Below, one piece after another: positions 35,745-47,280 of a DNA stretch of 64,000 nt (its first letter is position 1; each line of letters begins with the position of its first letter). This DNA is from Dipteronia dyeriana (lineage: Eukaryota; Streptophyta; Magnoliopsida; Sapindales; Sapindaceae). The translations under genes and the position numbers were made by a program. The notes under the pieces are model-generated. The model was given only the letters and a program-made list of their open reading frames with translations, searched no databases and was not told where the DNA came from. The DNA is taken from NCBI GenBank assembly GCA_032871835.1, contig CM065301.1:78834069-78898068 (forward strand). Reading direction: 5' to 3'.

Positions 35745-37725
35745 TTATGAATTTTAGTGGGTGTCACATAAGGACGATCGCCTAAGTGACTATCCTTAGC
35801 ACAACTCTTCCCCATATTTCCACTAAGTTTGATTATATGATAATTATATACCTTCTTAACTTATGTGGTGTACGTCTTCCTTCTCACATTAGTGATGGCC
35901 CGATGGCATTCAAGTCAAACCATATATATTTTAAAAGTATATTTAGGGATCGTTCTTCTCAATGTTTTGAGTATAGATATTCAGATTACATATATATTGT
36001 TTGATTTCGATAGGTTTCAATAGGCCTTTGATTCGTTCGTTGCCAGGTCTTAAAAAAAATTATTAACCAGTGTCTTAAACCACAAGATAAACCCATAAAA
36101 AATACTATATATAAAAAAAAAATCAATCACCGTAAAAGAATAAATACATTGATTGTGATGAATAATTTTTTTCTTTTATAGTAACTTTTTTGATTTTATC
36201 GTGTATTTTAGTGGTATAAGTTAACACTATCCATAAAAAAAATGAAATCGAATATTTTTTAGCATAAAATTATATATATATATATAATTATAATTTTGAA
36301 ATATATTGCAATACTTGGACATATATTTGAATTGACGTGCGCTCAACAAAACGTTGGTTTGTATATATCCTCAATCTCACTAGTCACGACACTGGTATTT
36401 GAGAAAGAATGTATGAATTCATACATTGATATTCTTTAATATTTATTGGTACCTCATTTTAAATGACAAAAGAATTGCATTTTATATCTAATCAAATCCA
36501 TATAACTATCAGTCTATCATTATTTCTATCTATTGTCAACGCCAATGGCCATGTCCCATGTGTATCTTATCTTATATAGAATTAAAAGGTTTAGCCCACG
36601 ATTTGAAACCTATTCTAAGGGCATATTCGATCTAAAATTAGTTTGTATATGAATTATTGTTAACATGATAATAATATCAAAAGACTTACTTTTTATATGG
36701 TATTAATATGTACTTGATAGACAATCAACTTAAAATATAATCTTCGATTCTTCCGTTTTAAACATATCTTATTTGAATGACGTGTCTAATTTTATTTTCT
36801 ATTTTCTTTTTATTTTATTTCCTTATTAAAAATATATGAAAAATTAATGACAATCATAAATATTTACTGAGTCAATCTAAAAAAAAGGGTTATGCAACAG
36901 GCTTTCTGAAAGTAAACGATCATATTGATAATATCTAATATTTTTTTTATCACATCAACTTGAGGCTGAATATTCACCTCTCCTAATAATATACAAACAA
37001 TACCACATATCTTATCGGTAAGAATTCAATATTAAAAACAACATTTACTTTTGAAGATATAATTAGTTGCAAGCGAATATTTCTCTCAAGTCTTAACACA
37101 TGTTTGTCTCAACATTTACTATAGATTAATACTATAAAAGAATATTCTATAAAAGAATGGTTTAATATAAGATATTGACACATGTTTGTAAGGTGGCAAG
37201 TCCTTCATTTCATAAATTATGAAGCACAAATAATATTGGTGGAATGCCGAATGCAACCTAACTTGACTTGCACCTGTACTGGAACATATATAAATGATCT
37301 CATGTTGATTAGTCAAACTTTATGTCTACAACATGTCAACATGATATATAGTAACTTTTACAAGTATTATGTAACAGCCCATACCATAAAGTTCTTGAAA
37401 TTTGATCATAATAAAAAAAAAGTAGCAAGCTTAAAATGAAGACAGCACAGAAAGTAAATATAATATCATTAAAGACACTATAAGCTTGACTAAATGGTTT
37501 GTGAATCACATTTACACCGTGAGAAACCATGAGATTATTAATACTAGTATGTATTACTTCTCAAATCTTGAATTATTATAATATATATTATCACATTAAT
37601 ATGGCTGGGTTTCTTACTAATTAATATCATCAAATTAAATCATACCATATATATCTTTTTCTATTACTTTGGGATTTTATTATTTAAATCTATTATATAT
37701 GCAATCAAACAACGAGTTCAACACC
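35745..37725. other. Intergenic; includes a dispersed segment shared with 26.4 kb
   Basis: 35823-35905 repeats the segment seen at 26393-26480 (CCTTCTTAACTT, then CTTCCTTCTCACATTAGTGATGG). Otherwise AT-rich DNA with no credible gene. A weak foldback is visible at about 36060-36230. Confidence 0.6.
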
Positions 37726-37895
37726 GTTTCTGTTTTAATAACTTACATGTAAAATACACCTATTATGGTGAATGGGCAAAAATACTTCAAATAGTTATTC
37801 CACGTCAGCTTTCTTTCATTCGGTTTACAGTGAGTCAGTGACAAAGTTGTGACATAAAGAGATAAAGTCTCATTGAAACCCAAACGATCACTCGA

Positions 37896-38117
37896 ATGGC
37901 GACAGAGTGGGGCTACCCTGATGCACTCGGGGTCGAACTTCCCTCTGAGCTCCCTGGTCAGCTTGCGGGGGGTCAGAGGGCAACACTCCAGAGCTTTTTG
38001 TTCAATTTAACACCCAAATTAGGTTTTGGTTTTGAATATTCCATTGTTAAAGTTATTGAAGGTTTGGATTTTCTAGTGGGGAAGATGATGAATAGTAACT
38101 TAGTGATTGTGTTCTAA
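37896..38117 (+). other. Possible exon in the left arm of element A
   Basis: An open frame starting MATEWGYPDALGVELPSELP and continuing LFNLTPKLGFGFEYSIVKVI is matched in the right arm (minus strand, 41755-41513) by LSGQLSGGQGATPLELLFNL and KPKLGFGFKYSIVEVVEGWD. The two agree at protein level but could share sequence simply because the arms are copies. I recognise no domain. It may be a captured exon or non-coding arm sequence. Confidence 0.3.
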
Positions 38118-38139
38118 GACTTTGTGTTCCGAGACAATG

Positions 38140-38430
38140 TTATAGAAGTCTTGGGTAGTGTACGGACAATATTACAAAAGTCTTGGAAAGTGTGACAAAA
38201 GTCTCGGACAGTGTTACAAAAGTCTCGGAACATGTTATAAAAGACTCGGACACTACAGTTTATTCAAAAGTCTCACAAAACTTATACAAAAGTCTCGGAA
38301 CCTATTATAGAAAATTGTTCGAGACTTTTGTAACACTGTCCGAGACTTTTATAACACTGTCTGAGACTTTTATAACACTGTCCGAGACTTTTGAAGAAAC
38401 TTTAACTTGCTCTGAGACTTTTACTAACTT
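38140..38430. repeat. 21-bp minisatellite with internal inversion, left arm of element A
   Basis: Units such as AAAGTCTCGGACAGTGTTAC repeat on the left half. After about 38325 they run in the opposite orientation (GTAACACTGTCCGAGACTTT). The array is therefore an inverted repeat able to fold on itself. The apparent open frame across it reflects the unit length being a multiple of three. Confidence 0.85.
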
Positions 38431-38590
38431 TCATACTGTTCATCGTTTTCTCCAATCTAATCGGTATTCAAAATCAAATCGTTCAAGTTAAATACCCTGT
38501 TTTTCACCGAAATCGAAATCGAGAGGCGAGAGCCATCATTATACTATACCTTGTTTAAATTGCAGTTACTCAGTATTTGTATTTTTCGAA

Positions 38591-38658
38591 GTTGCATAAG
38601 ATCATTCATCTTATCAGTTTGATATTCACAAACTGTAAGATGAGTGAACTTATGTAAC
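38591..38658. repeat. 68-bp palindrome, left arm of element A
   Basis: GTTGCATAAGATCATTCATC, then TTATCAGTTTG, is mirrored after a short loop by CAAACTGTAAGATGAGTGAA and CTTATGTAAC. Its counterpart is at 41096-41164. Confidence 0.85.
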
Positions 38659-38929
38659 TATATATATGAATGGCGAACTCGTTGGAGAAGAAGAAGAACT
38701 TGAATTTCAGTTTACATAACTTTTCACTTTAAGACAGTTAGGGAGAGAAGTGAATCTTCAGATAACTTCAAAATATCTTCTAAAAGTTAAAGTCAAAAAA
38801 ATAATTAAGAAATGTGTATAGTAAGAGCATTTTTGGAATTCAATTACTTTTGTACCTTTTAAACTTAAGTTATTAAAGTAGTGTCTCACGTGCAATACCA
38901 ACTTAAAAAAGTGTTAAAAAACTCTGTTT

Positions 38930-40925
38930 CCTCATCAAACAACTTCAAGAAAATGGAGCAAAACAAACGTTTAGAATTAGAATGTTTTTTTCTATTTTTA
39001 TTTAATTTATAATATCACCGTCAATATGTGAAATAAATGCAAAAATTAATTTTAAAAGAAGATTAAATTTCCTAATAAGGGAGTTCATTAATTATAGGAA
39101 AAAAAAAATCCAAATATTTGTTTTAAGAGTTAGGGCATCTTTAACCTAGCTCTAATTTACAGCAAAACACCAATTTACAGTAAAAACCAATCTCCAACTC
39201 AGCCGTATTTGTTGCGCCATTTTTGCTTTAGGAACACTGGAACAGTATTGCACAACCTGGCGCAAAAAATCGCCCTTAATTTTTTTTCATCCCTAAAATT
39301 TAACTTAATTACAATTTGAACATATTTATTAAAATTTATTCTGATTATATCCTTTATTTAAAGGTTTTGTTTGATCACAGTTTTACCCTTAATCAATTAA
39401 ATTTATTTCAATTTGGTCCTTTTTATTATTTAATGAATTTATTTTAATAAAATAATTCAGATAATTAAATGATGATCAATATGTACTTTTATTTTTATGT
39501 TTTTTCATTTTTATTTTATGAAATGTAATGTTTAAGTTATTTTAATAATAAGTGTATTATTTTAACTAATTCAATTTAATTTCTTAATGTACCAATTTTA
39601 TAATTTCTTAACTTATTGTAATATTATGTTAATTATATGGTGAAATATTAATTACGAAAAAATAAAAATAAAAACAAAAAAAGGAAAGAAAGGGATCATT
39701 CAAAATAATATTTTTTTTTAGTGTAACATTCAGTACAGTGGGTTGAAGATAGAAAAACTAAATAGTCTGAAAGGTACACTATTTTAATGTAAAAGTTTCA
39801 TGGAAATGGGTTTTTAGGTTAGAGGCGGCCATACCGCCTTATCAAAGTGATGAAGGTAATTATGTAGCATTTTCACAAAGAAAGTAATTAGAGTGGCGTG
39901 CACGTTTTGGAATTAACAAAACTTGATTTTCTTGTGATTAATCATTATTCATGTTATTAACATTTTTGATATTTTCTTTTAAAAAAAAAAGAAGAAGATA
40001 TTTTGGCATTTGTTACTGTTTGAATAGACAATTTCAATTACAAACTTGAAAGTTCAATATTAATCACTATGTGAAAAGGAGTACTTATCCTCTACTGAAT
40101 TGACATAATGAATTTTGATCGTTTTTAAAATTCACTTATATTGATCGAATTGGATCACATCATCTTTTAGCTAGATAGTGTAATGCAGTGTGTACACAAG
40201 AAAATCCAGTTTTGTATTGCAGTGTGTACTCCACATTTGTGATGGGAGTTTAAGTTACATCTTGTGCATTTGTTATCATGTGTCCCCAATGTTAATTGGA
40301 TATGTATACTGAAATCCATCTTGTTGATTGATTTGAGAATTAAATTGTTATTTTCTTTAGGAGTACTATTGTTCATCCAATCCAATTTATTTCCTTTAAT
40401 GTAATATTGGATGGAATTCCAGCCACTTGAAAACATATATCATTCGTTAAGGATTCCAATTCTGGTCAGATTACATTGAAAATTTTAATTCTTACGTTGG
40501 AAAATAAGAGTATTTAGTTTGGATATAATTGCCGGGATATGATTGATCCGGTAGTAATTAAACCCCTCAATACACATTTATTTGTTTGTTTTTTGTTTTT
40601 TTATAAAGTTCCACCTATATCATCAATACAAAATATATGTAGTACAAGAATTGTTTTTTTAACTAGCTAATTGATACAATGGCAATAAATTGTGAGACAT
40701 ACTTTTAGTTTTTTTTATATATTTTATTTTACATTTTAACAATCAAAATTAAATTGAACAAATCAATAAAATTGAAGGGGTAAGTTTTATACAATTTAGT
40801 AGCTTAATCATTTACACATCTTGAGAAAGAAATTCATTTACGCAGTTTTTTTTTTAACATGCTTCTTCTTCTTTTTTAGAATAATCATTTACACATTTTA
40901 ACTGTTAAAACCATATTTTTTTATG
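38930..40925. other. Spacer of element A with a possible MITE
   Basis: No transposase or other gene recognised. AGTTAGGGCATCTTTAACCT (39128) and the complement of the stretch ending near 39763 (AGTTTTTCTATCTTCAACCC) suggest a decayed MITE of about 640 bp; no target duplication is clear. The rest is AT-rich. Confidence 0.4.
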
Positions 40926-41095
40926 TAACGTTTTGACACTTTTTTGAATTTGCTTTTTAACACTATCTTTAAAATGTATCAAAATAAATGACTTCCAAAA
41001 ATGTCTTTATTTTTTAATTATTTTTTTAACTTTAATATTTGGAAGATATTTTCAAATCCAAATTCAACTTCTTCAACTAGTTCGACGTTCATATA

Positions 41096-41164
41096 GTTAC
41101 ATGAGATCACTTATCTTATCGGTTTGTGAATATCAAACGGATAAGATAAGTGATCTTATGCAAC
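41096..41164. repeat. Palindrome, right arm of element A
   Basis: GTTACATGAGATCACTTATC is mirrored by GATAAGTGATCTTATGCAAC around a short centre. It pairs better within itself than the left-arm copy. Confidence 0.85.
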
Positions 41165-41324
41165 TTTAAAAAATATAAATACTGAGCAATAAAATTTACA
41201 GATAGAATCAATGAGACTCTAGACCATCAACGAAACTCTAGGTCAAACATAATGATGGCTCTCACCTCTCGAGTGGATTTGATCAGCTTATGAAGCTTAT
41301 TGAAACTTATAGAAGCTTATAGAA

Positions 41325-41570
41325 AACTACACTAAAGTCTCATAGAGTGTCTCACTATCTGAGACTTTTATGTCACTCTCCGAGAATTCTTTAACACTCT
41401 CCTAGATTACTTTAACACTCTCCAAAACTTCTATCGAGTGTTATCTATCTAAGACTTCTGTAACACTCTCCGAGACTTCTATAACACTCTCCATAACTTC
41501 ATTCGAGCTTTATCAATTCGAGACTTTTATCGAGACTTTAGAACATGCTCCTAGACTTTCACTAACCGAT
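41325..41570. repeat. 21-bp minisatellite, right arm of element A
   Basis: Units like AACACTCTCCGAGACTTCTAT repeat about ten times. As in the left arm, the innermost unit (AAAGTCTCATAGAGTGT, 41332-41348) is in the opposite orientation. Confidence 0.8.
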
Positions 41571-41949
41571 TTACTTTTCATCGTCTTCCCCACTCGAAAA
41601 TCCCAACCCTCAACAACTTCAACAATGGAATATTTAAAACCGAAACCCAATTTGGGTTTTAAATTGAATAAAAGCTCTAGGGGTGTTGCCCCCTGACCCC
41701 CCGAGAGTTGACCGGAGAGCTCAGCATGGACCACAACCCCTGAGTATGTCAGCATAGTATCACTCCGTCGTCGATCGATTGATTGATTGTCTGGGTTTCA
41801 GTGTGACTCTCTCTCTCTACTTCACAACACTGACACTGTAAACCGAATGAAATAAAGCTGTTGTGGAACAACTGTTAGGGATATTTTTATCTATTCACCG
41901 TAATAAATGTCTTTTAAACATAAATTATTAAAACAAATACAATATTGTT

Positions 41950-42497
41950 GAAAAGACACCTCCAAAAAAATGTTATTTTATATTTAGATACAAACATACT
42001 TTTTTTTTTTATAGAATAATCGTCTGTATTTTTTTTATATATATACCATCTACGACGATTGTAACTGTAATATGACAAGTCCAATTTTAATTTCCACAAA
42101 AATAATAAAATATTAATTCATCCCTTAATTAAAATAGCCCAGAAATCCCATTTTAAGTACATTTTCAAATGTATATAGAGGGAGAGAAATAAATCACCGA
42201 ATGTAGATGATAGATCCCAGAATGTAAAATGTTAGATCGTGTTGCTAAAATATTCATTAAAAAAAACAAAAAATATTTTTTTTTTCTGATTTTACAAATG
42301 TGAATTCCATGGTAGCTAGCCTGATAGATCCTAGCCAGTCCCCACAATCACTGGTGTTCCATCAATGAACACGTACACGATGATGATCATAATTTACTTT
42401 GACCCAAATGTGAAATCAATCCATATAATTGTAAAACAACATCTATCATCATCATCATCATTTTTAATTGTGTTCATGATCTTGTGATTGTTGATGA
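41950..42497. other. Spacer and 3' flank of the JAZ8-like gene
   Basis: No separate gene. The part next to 42497 should be the 3' UTR of the minus-strand JAZ8-like gene; an (ATC)n run (CATCATCATCATCAT) lies at about 42446-42460. Confidence 0.55.
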
Positions 42498-43043
42498 TCA
42501 ATATGGGTATGCTCTGTGCTTTCTCTTCTGGAGAAACCTTTGAAGCGATCTCTTCATCGACAGACCCGTCGGAGGAACAGGACTGTATAATTGTGATTGA
42601 ATACTCGGTGTTACCGGTGGCGACATTGTCAACGGCAACGGCGACGACGATCCACTACTTGGGCTTCTCATTTTCTCCTCCATTTCTCGACTTGCTATCA
42701 TTAGAATCGCTCTTGCCTGCAATTCATGATAAACCATTTCACACATTTAATTCACACCCCACAATAAATCAAAATTATATAAATTTAGTAACTTTTTAGT
42801 GCGGGATTTTCCTATATATGCAAAAAAAAAACAGGGGAAGAAAATAAAAAAAAAATTACAAACCTTATACTCTGTAACATCGCAAACGCAGACCCTTCCG
42901 CCGTAGAAAATGGTTAGTTGTTTCTGTTGGTTTTGTGGGGTTGAATTGTGGCGGTTGTGACGGTGGCCGGTGCTGAAATCGGCGGAGGAAAGAGAATTTG
43001 ATGGCGGAAGAAGGCGGAGTTCCAAACTGCAATTCCTCTTCAT
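42498..43043 (-). CDS. JAZ8-like TIFY repressor, two exons, 132 aa
   Basis: Exon 1 is 43043-42864 (60 codons) and exon 2 is 42716-42498, joined in phase 0 across a 147-bp intron with GT/AG borders. The protein starts MKRNCSLELRLLPPS, which holds an LxLxL EAR motif (LELRL) used to recruit TOPLESS-type co-repressors. The TIFY (ZIM) domain is QLTIFYGGRVCVCDVTEYK in exon 1 and ARAILMIASREM in exon 2. The C-terminal Jas region reads GLSMKRSLQRFLQKRKHRA and lacks the LPIAR degron that lets canonical JAZ proteins bind COI1 with jasmonate. EAR motif, missing degron and length match Arabidopsis JAZ8 (131 aa), a jasmonate-resistant repressor of MYC-type factors in the nucleus. The gene looks intact. 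Confidence 0.93.
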
Positions 43044-43127
43044 CTTGAAAGAATCAATTTAAGAAGAGAAAGAGATCGAAATTACAATAATCTGATGGGG
43101 ATTTTTTTTTTCTTCTTTGTGTTTTGA

Positions 43128-43150
43128 GAGAGAGAGAGAGAGAGAGAGAC
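43128..43150. repeat. (GA)n microsatellite in the JAZ8-like leader
   Basis: A GA-dinucleotide run on the plus strand, so (CT)n in the transcript orientation, between the TATA box and the start codon. Confidence 0.85.
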
Positions 43151-43183
43151 AAAGTTGGGTAGAGCAAGTTTGAAGGAAAGAGA

Positions 43184-43191
43184 GTTATATA
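43184..43191 (-). promoter_or_regulatory. TATA box of the JAZ8-like gene
   Basis: On the minus strand TATATAAC lies about 141 bp upstream of the ATG, followed by a CT-rich leader, a standard arrangement for a plant promoter. Confidence 0.6.
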
Positions 43192-43310
43192 CATGTGGCG
43201 GTGGTGGTGTCGACTGTGACAAATTAATTTATTAATTAATAATTAATAATTAATAATTAAACACGTAACGCACAAAAACCAGACAGAGAAAAAATAAACA
43301 ATTTAATTAG

Positions 43311-43434
43311 CACGTGGAACATGCAATGTATTGTTATGTTATTTTATGAATCGCCAATTGTACCGAAAAACCGCCACTTCATATGTTTTGGTTTTTCATC
43401 TTCCGCATATGCTTTTTTCATATTCATCCACGTG
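43311..43434. promoter_or_regulatory. Two G-boxes (CACGTG) upstream of the JAZ8-like gene
   Basis: CACGTG occurs at 43311-43316 and 43429-43434, about 270 and 390 bp upstream of the start codon. MYC2-type factors bind this motif and induce JAZ genes, so these sites fit jasmonate feedback control (family knowledge plus inference). Confidence 0.6.
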
Positions 43435-43622
43435 CCTTTCTCTCGCTTGTCTTTTTATTTATTAATTAATTTCTATTTTATTACAAGTGATATGAGTATC
43501 AATGACTCATGGGTCCCGTAGTTTCTCGTACTTTATTTGTCGGTATTTTTTTTTTTTTGTCTGTCTAAACATTTTAATCAGATAAATGTTGTCAAGAATT
43601 TTGAATAATATTTTACAAGATA

Positions 43623-43690
43623 GGTTGGTTACGTGGTCACACCCAGTTGTAGATTTATGGGTTTGAATCTCCATATTTCTCTTTTAAATC
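43623..43690 (+). mobile_element. SINE-like scrap
   Basis: GGTTGGTTACGTGGTCACACCC and, 25 bases later, GGGTTTGAATCTCC resemble degenerate A and B boxes of a tRNA-derived SINE. No target duplication seen. Confidence 0.3.
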
Positions 43691-43766
43691 CTCAATTATT
43701 ATATATATTTTTTTAAAATTATTCATAATATTTTAAAATAGTGTGGTCCAAACTAAAGGAAGTTCT

Positions 43767-44614
43767 TGTTAGGTTTTGATTCGTATTCTCAAGTGAACCC
43801 AATATTAACCAAATAAGACTCAATTGATGTGGAACTTCCTGGAAACGTGGGATAACGTTTGGAAGTTGAAGATAGTGTTTGAGGGAGGTTTGAAGACGAA
43901 GAAGAAGACGAAGACGAAGAAAAATAGGAAAGATGTTTTCTTCTGGAAGTTCTTGTGCTAATCAGAAAAGGAAAGAGTTTGTCTTCACGAAGAATAGAAA
44001 AGTCTTATACTTGAAGGCAAATGATTTCTCCTTAACAAGAAGACTTGTCATAAATAAGAAATAGTATTTATGTGCAACAAGTAAGTCTTGTACGTTTAGG
44101 AGTAAGATTTCATTTTATGTTAAACTCCCTGTAACTAGTATAAATAAACCTTGTATCTATGTTATTTTAGGTGGAGCAAAAAGAACATCATGTAACATCA
44201 GAGAGTAGTGGAGAGATCCGGGTGAGAGACCCGTGGGAATATCCGGGGAGGGATAAAAGGGAATATCAGTGGATCAAGTTAGAGATCCGTGGGTGATATT
44301 CAGGGGAGACTTAAGGGATATTGTGAGGTTTTTGGTAAGGATCTTGTGAGCATGGTTTGGGGTTTGGGTGTGAGAGAAAATCCTAGAATATATGGTTGTA
44401 ACAATTTATCATATAGTGGAATTTTCTGTCGTCCTGACAGCCCGACAGCCCATGGTTTTTTACCCGATTTGAGTTTTCCACATATATCTTGTGTTGTGAT
44501 TGGTTTATTTTCTCTCATCTATTTTTTCTGCTATTAACGTTATTAATTGCTATGAGTTATGGGTATATATTAGGCAGACGATTCCGCGATCATCGGTTTC
44601 GAAAATCTCCAACA
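43767..44614 (+). mobile_element. Solo LTR, copia-like, upstream of the JAZ8-like gene
   Basis: An 848-bp block from TGTTAGGTTTTG to CTCCAACA is flanked by an exact 5-bp duplication GTTCT (43762-43766 and 44615-44619). It has its own TATA-like box (TATAAATAAACC, about 44139) and the end segment GGCAGACGATTCCGCGATCA, which I recall from plant copia LTRs. It lies about 0.7 kb upstream of the JAZ8-like start codon, pointing away from it. Confidence 0.85.
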
Positions 44615-44619
44615 GTTCT

Positions 44620-45936
44620 CTTAATACCTTTTTTAAAAAAAAAAAAAATAATCTAGTAACATTTAAGTATAAACAAGATTTGTTAATTTTTTTTATAGGT
44701 GTTTCACTTAAAAAAAAAAACAGGAAAAAATAAGATGAAAGATAATTGAACGTGAGGTTCAAATTCAATAGGTTGAAGATTTTTTATTTTTTATGTTTAA
44801 CTAGGTTGAAGTTTTTAGATATACAAAAAGTTAGAATATTCAAGAAATTGAAATTATATAATTTGCTGTGAAACATTTATAAATTATTGTATTCATTTTC
44901 TATATCTAACTTAAGTTCAAATGTATGTTCATGGCTCTAAAAATTAAGTTTAATGAAAATTTTGTCATGAAATTTTGAAATTTGTCAAAAACATTTTTCA
45001 TTATATATATAATGCAAGACGTTCCAATTTTTTTTTTCAAATTGTATCCCAAATGATGTGATACGTAAAGTGTTAACATCGTATCAATCAACTCATAATC
45101 TCATAATTTATAAAATGTTGACACTTCACATGTCATATCATTACTCTATATGTATATATAATTAATATGTCTACAGAAAAATAACTTACATAATTGGGCT
45201 CCTTGCGATGAAGTTACATCATTAAAAAAACCAAATATTATTCAAAAATTAGACAATTTTTCATGTAGGAATGTTTGAACACTTTTCAAATGTTAAAGTA
45301 CAATTTTGAACTTTAAAAAGGGTTTAGATGCAATGTCACAGTATATGTGAAAAACCTTTTTCTTTGTTACATATTTTTTAAATTAAGTCAAAAAGATAAA
45401 AGACAAAATACTTTAGAATTGTTTTTCTTTTCCTTGAATGCACAAATACTTGAGTATTTAAACTAAAATTTTGGTAAGGAGTGGGAACCAAATGTTGCTT
45501 TCATTTTAAAAGCTGCTAGTTAGTAACTTGGTAAGGATTAGCTTTTCTTACAAAAAAAATATTATTACTTTACAATTTTATGATGATAAAAAAAAATATT
45601 TTCAATACCTTATTTATTAAATATTTTAAGAAATAAGATTCAATTTTTTTTTAAAAAAAAATAGATATTATCTAATTGCAGTTATTTGTTTTGTGGTCAT
45701 CCACCCACTCATGTATAAAATACAAATTACTTGAATTTCTCTCAAGATTGGTGTGAAAGGATTGTTTTATAAACCTTTAAGAGATCCAACAAATAGGCTT
45801 GAGAATTGAGACGATATTTATGTTTTAAAAAATAAGATTCAAATACATGCATTTTTTGTTCATTATTTTGAAATATTAATATTACCATACAAGGTTTATT
45901 ATTATTTTCTTTACTCGAAAGTCGAAACCACGTTGT

Positions 45937-45992
<56 letters not shown>

Positions 45993-46205
45993 AAAAATTA
46001 AAAACAAAACATGTAATAAGTGCATATGGACTATGGTATCAAGATTGGTTTAATGGTATATATATATTTGCAAAAATTAAAAACAAAACATGTAATAAGT
46101 GCATATGGACTATGGTATCAAGATTGGTTTTAATGGTATATGTATAGTTAATCGTAATTCCAAAACAAACATGACTGGTATCTGAAAATCAAAAAGCAAC
46201 AATAT
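44620..46205. repeat. Intergenic with (TA)n run and a 75-bp tandem duplication
   Basis: (TA)n at 45940-45989 is followed by two near-identical tandem copies of about 76 bp (about 45985-46061 and 46062-46140; both contain AAGTGCATATGGACTATGG). No gene seen. Confidence 0.75.
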
Positions 46206-46209
46206 AAGA

Positions 46210-46990
46210 AAATTAGTTATAAACAATTTTAGAACCGAGACCCGTGTGTTTACACGGTGTCCTTAAGATAATTTTATCGGACAACACCGTATGTGTATTA
46301 GGCGGTTGTCTCTTAGGATACAACGGTTTAATAGTTGTAGGCCAAAGCACACCACTACTAGCTAACTCAAATCGAGTTTAAACTTACCAAGAAAACAGAG
46401 GAGAAGAATAGGAATTCGGCTGCTCAAAATTAAGTGTATATTTGTATATCGAACAGAATATTAGAGCTATTATATACCCAAACCGAAACACTATGGTTTT
46501 GGGATTAATTCAGAATTATTTTAGAAAATTACGTTTTTGATTTAATAAGGAAATAATTTAATTAGATATTATTCTCCAAAGAGATTTACTTCTAATTAAA
46601 ACTTGATTCTGTATTCTTAGTGATCAAGTAAGAAATCAGAATTCAAACAATTAAAGTTTTCCTTATTCATCACAATAAAAAAACGTTCAATCAGAGCGGC
46701 ATTCGTGTCCGCAGGTTGCACCCACGCAGGTCGCACCCACGCAGGTCGCACCCACGCAGGTCGCACCCACACACGAGTCGTGCATTCAAAGGTTCGGAGT
46801 CCATGATTTGCACCCTCATACGCGCGCGCGAGAGAGCCTCTATGCCACACATGTTGATAGCTCATATCACGCATTCACTTATAAACTACATATAAATGAT
46901 TTCCCTAAGCAATGTGATATTCATTTTAATCCCTACACAATGGGTCCACTTTGAGACTCAATTTCTCATTCATCTATTAACCATTTTGTG
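46210..46990 (-). mobile_element. Probable copia LTR fragment
   Basis: On the minus strand the text (GATGAATAAGGAAAACTTTA, then ACTTGATCACTAAGAATACA) resembles a widespread family of plant copia LTRs, and GGACACCGTGTAAACACACG near 46230-46255 resembles an LTR 3' end. It holds four copies of a 15-bp unit CCACGCAGGTCGCAC at 46720-46775. I could not find both ends or a target duplication. Confidence 0.4.
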
Positions 46991-47280
46991 AATTTGAGTA
47001 TACCATTTCGAAGTTCTCATGGAGGAGAATTCGAATCCACTTTAATCTTCCATTTCTATGGAATTTATAATACTCAATTTGTGCTCTCAAAATAAAAGTT
47101 TATCACAAAATTTTCCAATATATATACATATATATAATACTTCATCAATCAGGACATCCTTACCTTATAATATGAGGACGTTCAACCATAACTATACATT
47201 CACAGTGGGTCCACAATCTCATATTAATAAATATCTACATCCAAATAAACGTATAACTGTGATTAGACATCCTTAACTTA

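Larger units (their letters stand above)
37726..41940. mobile_element. Element A: Mutator-like element with kilobase inverted arms
   Basis: The left arm (about 37726-38925) and right arm (about 40930-41940) are inverted copies of each other around a 2-kb spacer. The outer ends read GTTTCTGTTTTAATAACTTA and, complemented, GTATTTGTTTTAATAATTTA. Next comes TATTATGGTGAATGGGCAAA versus TATTACGGTGAATAGATAAA. The GTTTAAAAGACA and TATTATGGTGA words also occur at the ends of element B, suggesting one family. Each arm holds, from outside in, a possible first exon, an array of about 21-bp units and a 68-bp palindrome. No transposase is seen in the spacer, so it looks non-autonomous. No 9-bp target duplication could be confirmed, and the terminal base is uncertain. 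Confidence 0.7.

Noticed and set aside
38183..38491. Open frame with SETFITL repeats
   Set aside because: Also a by-product of the 21-bp array. The right-arm copy does not keep the same frame.
37726..41940. Inverted duplication of a host gene pair
   Set aside because: Outer ends resemble those of element B and no host gene is recognisable in the arms. A transposon explains it better.
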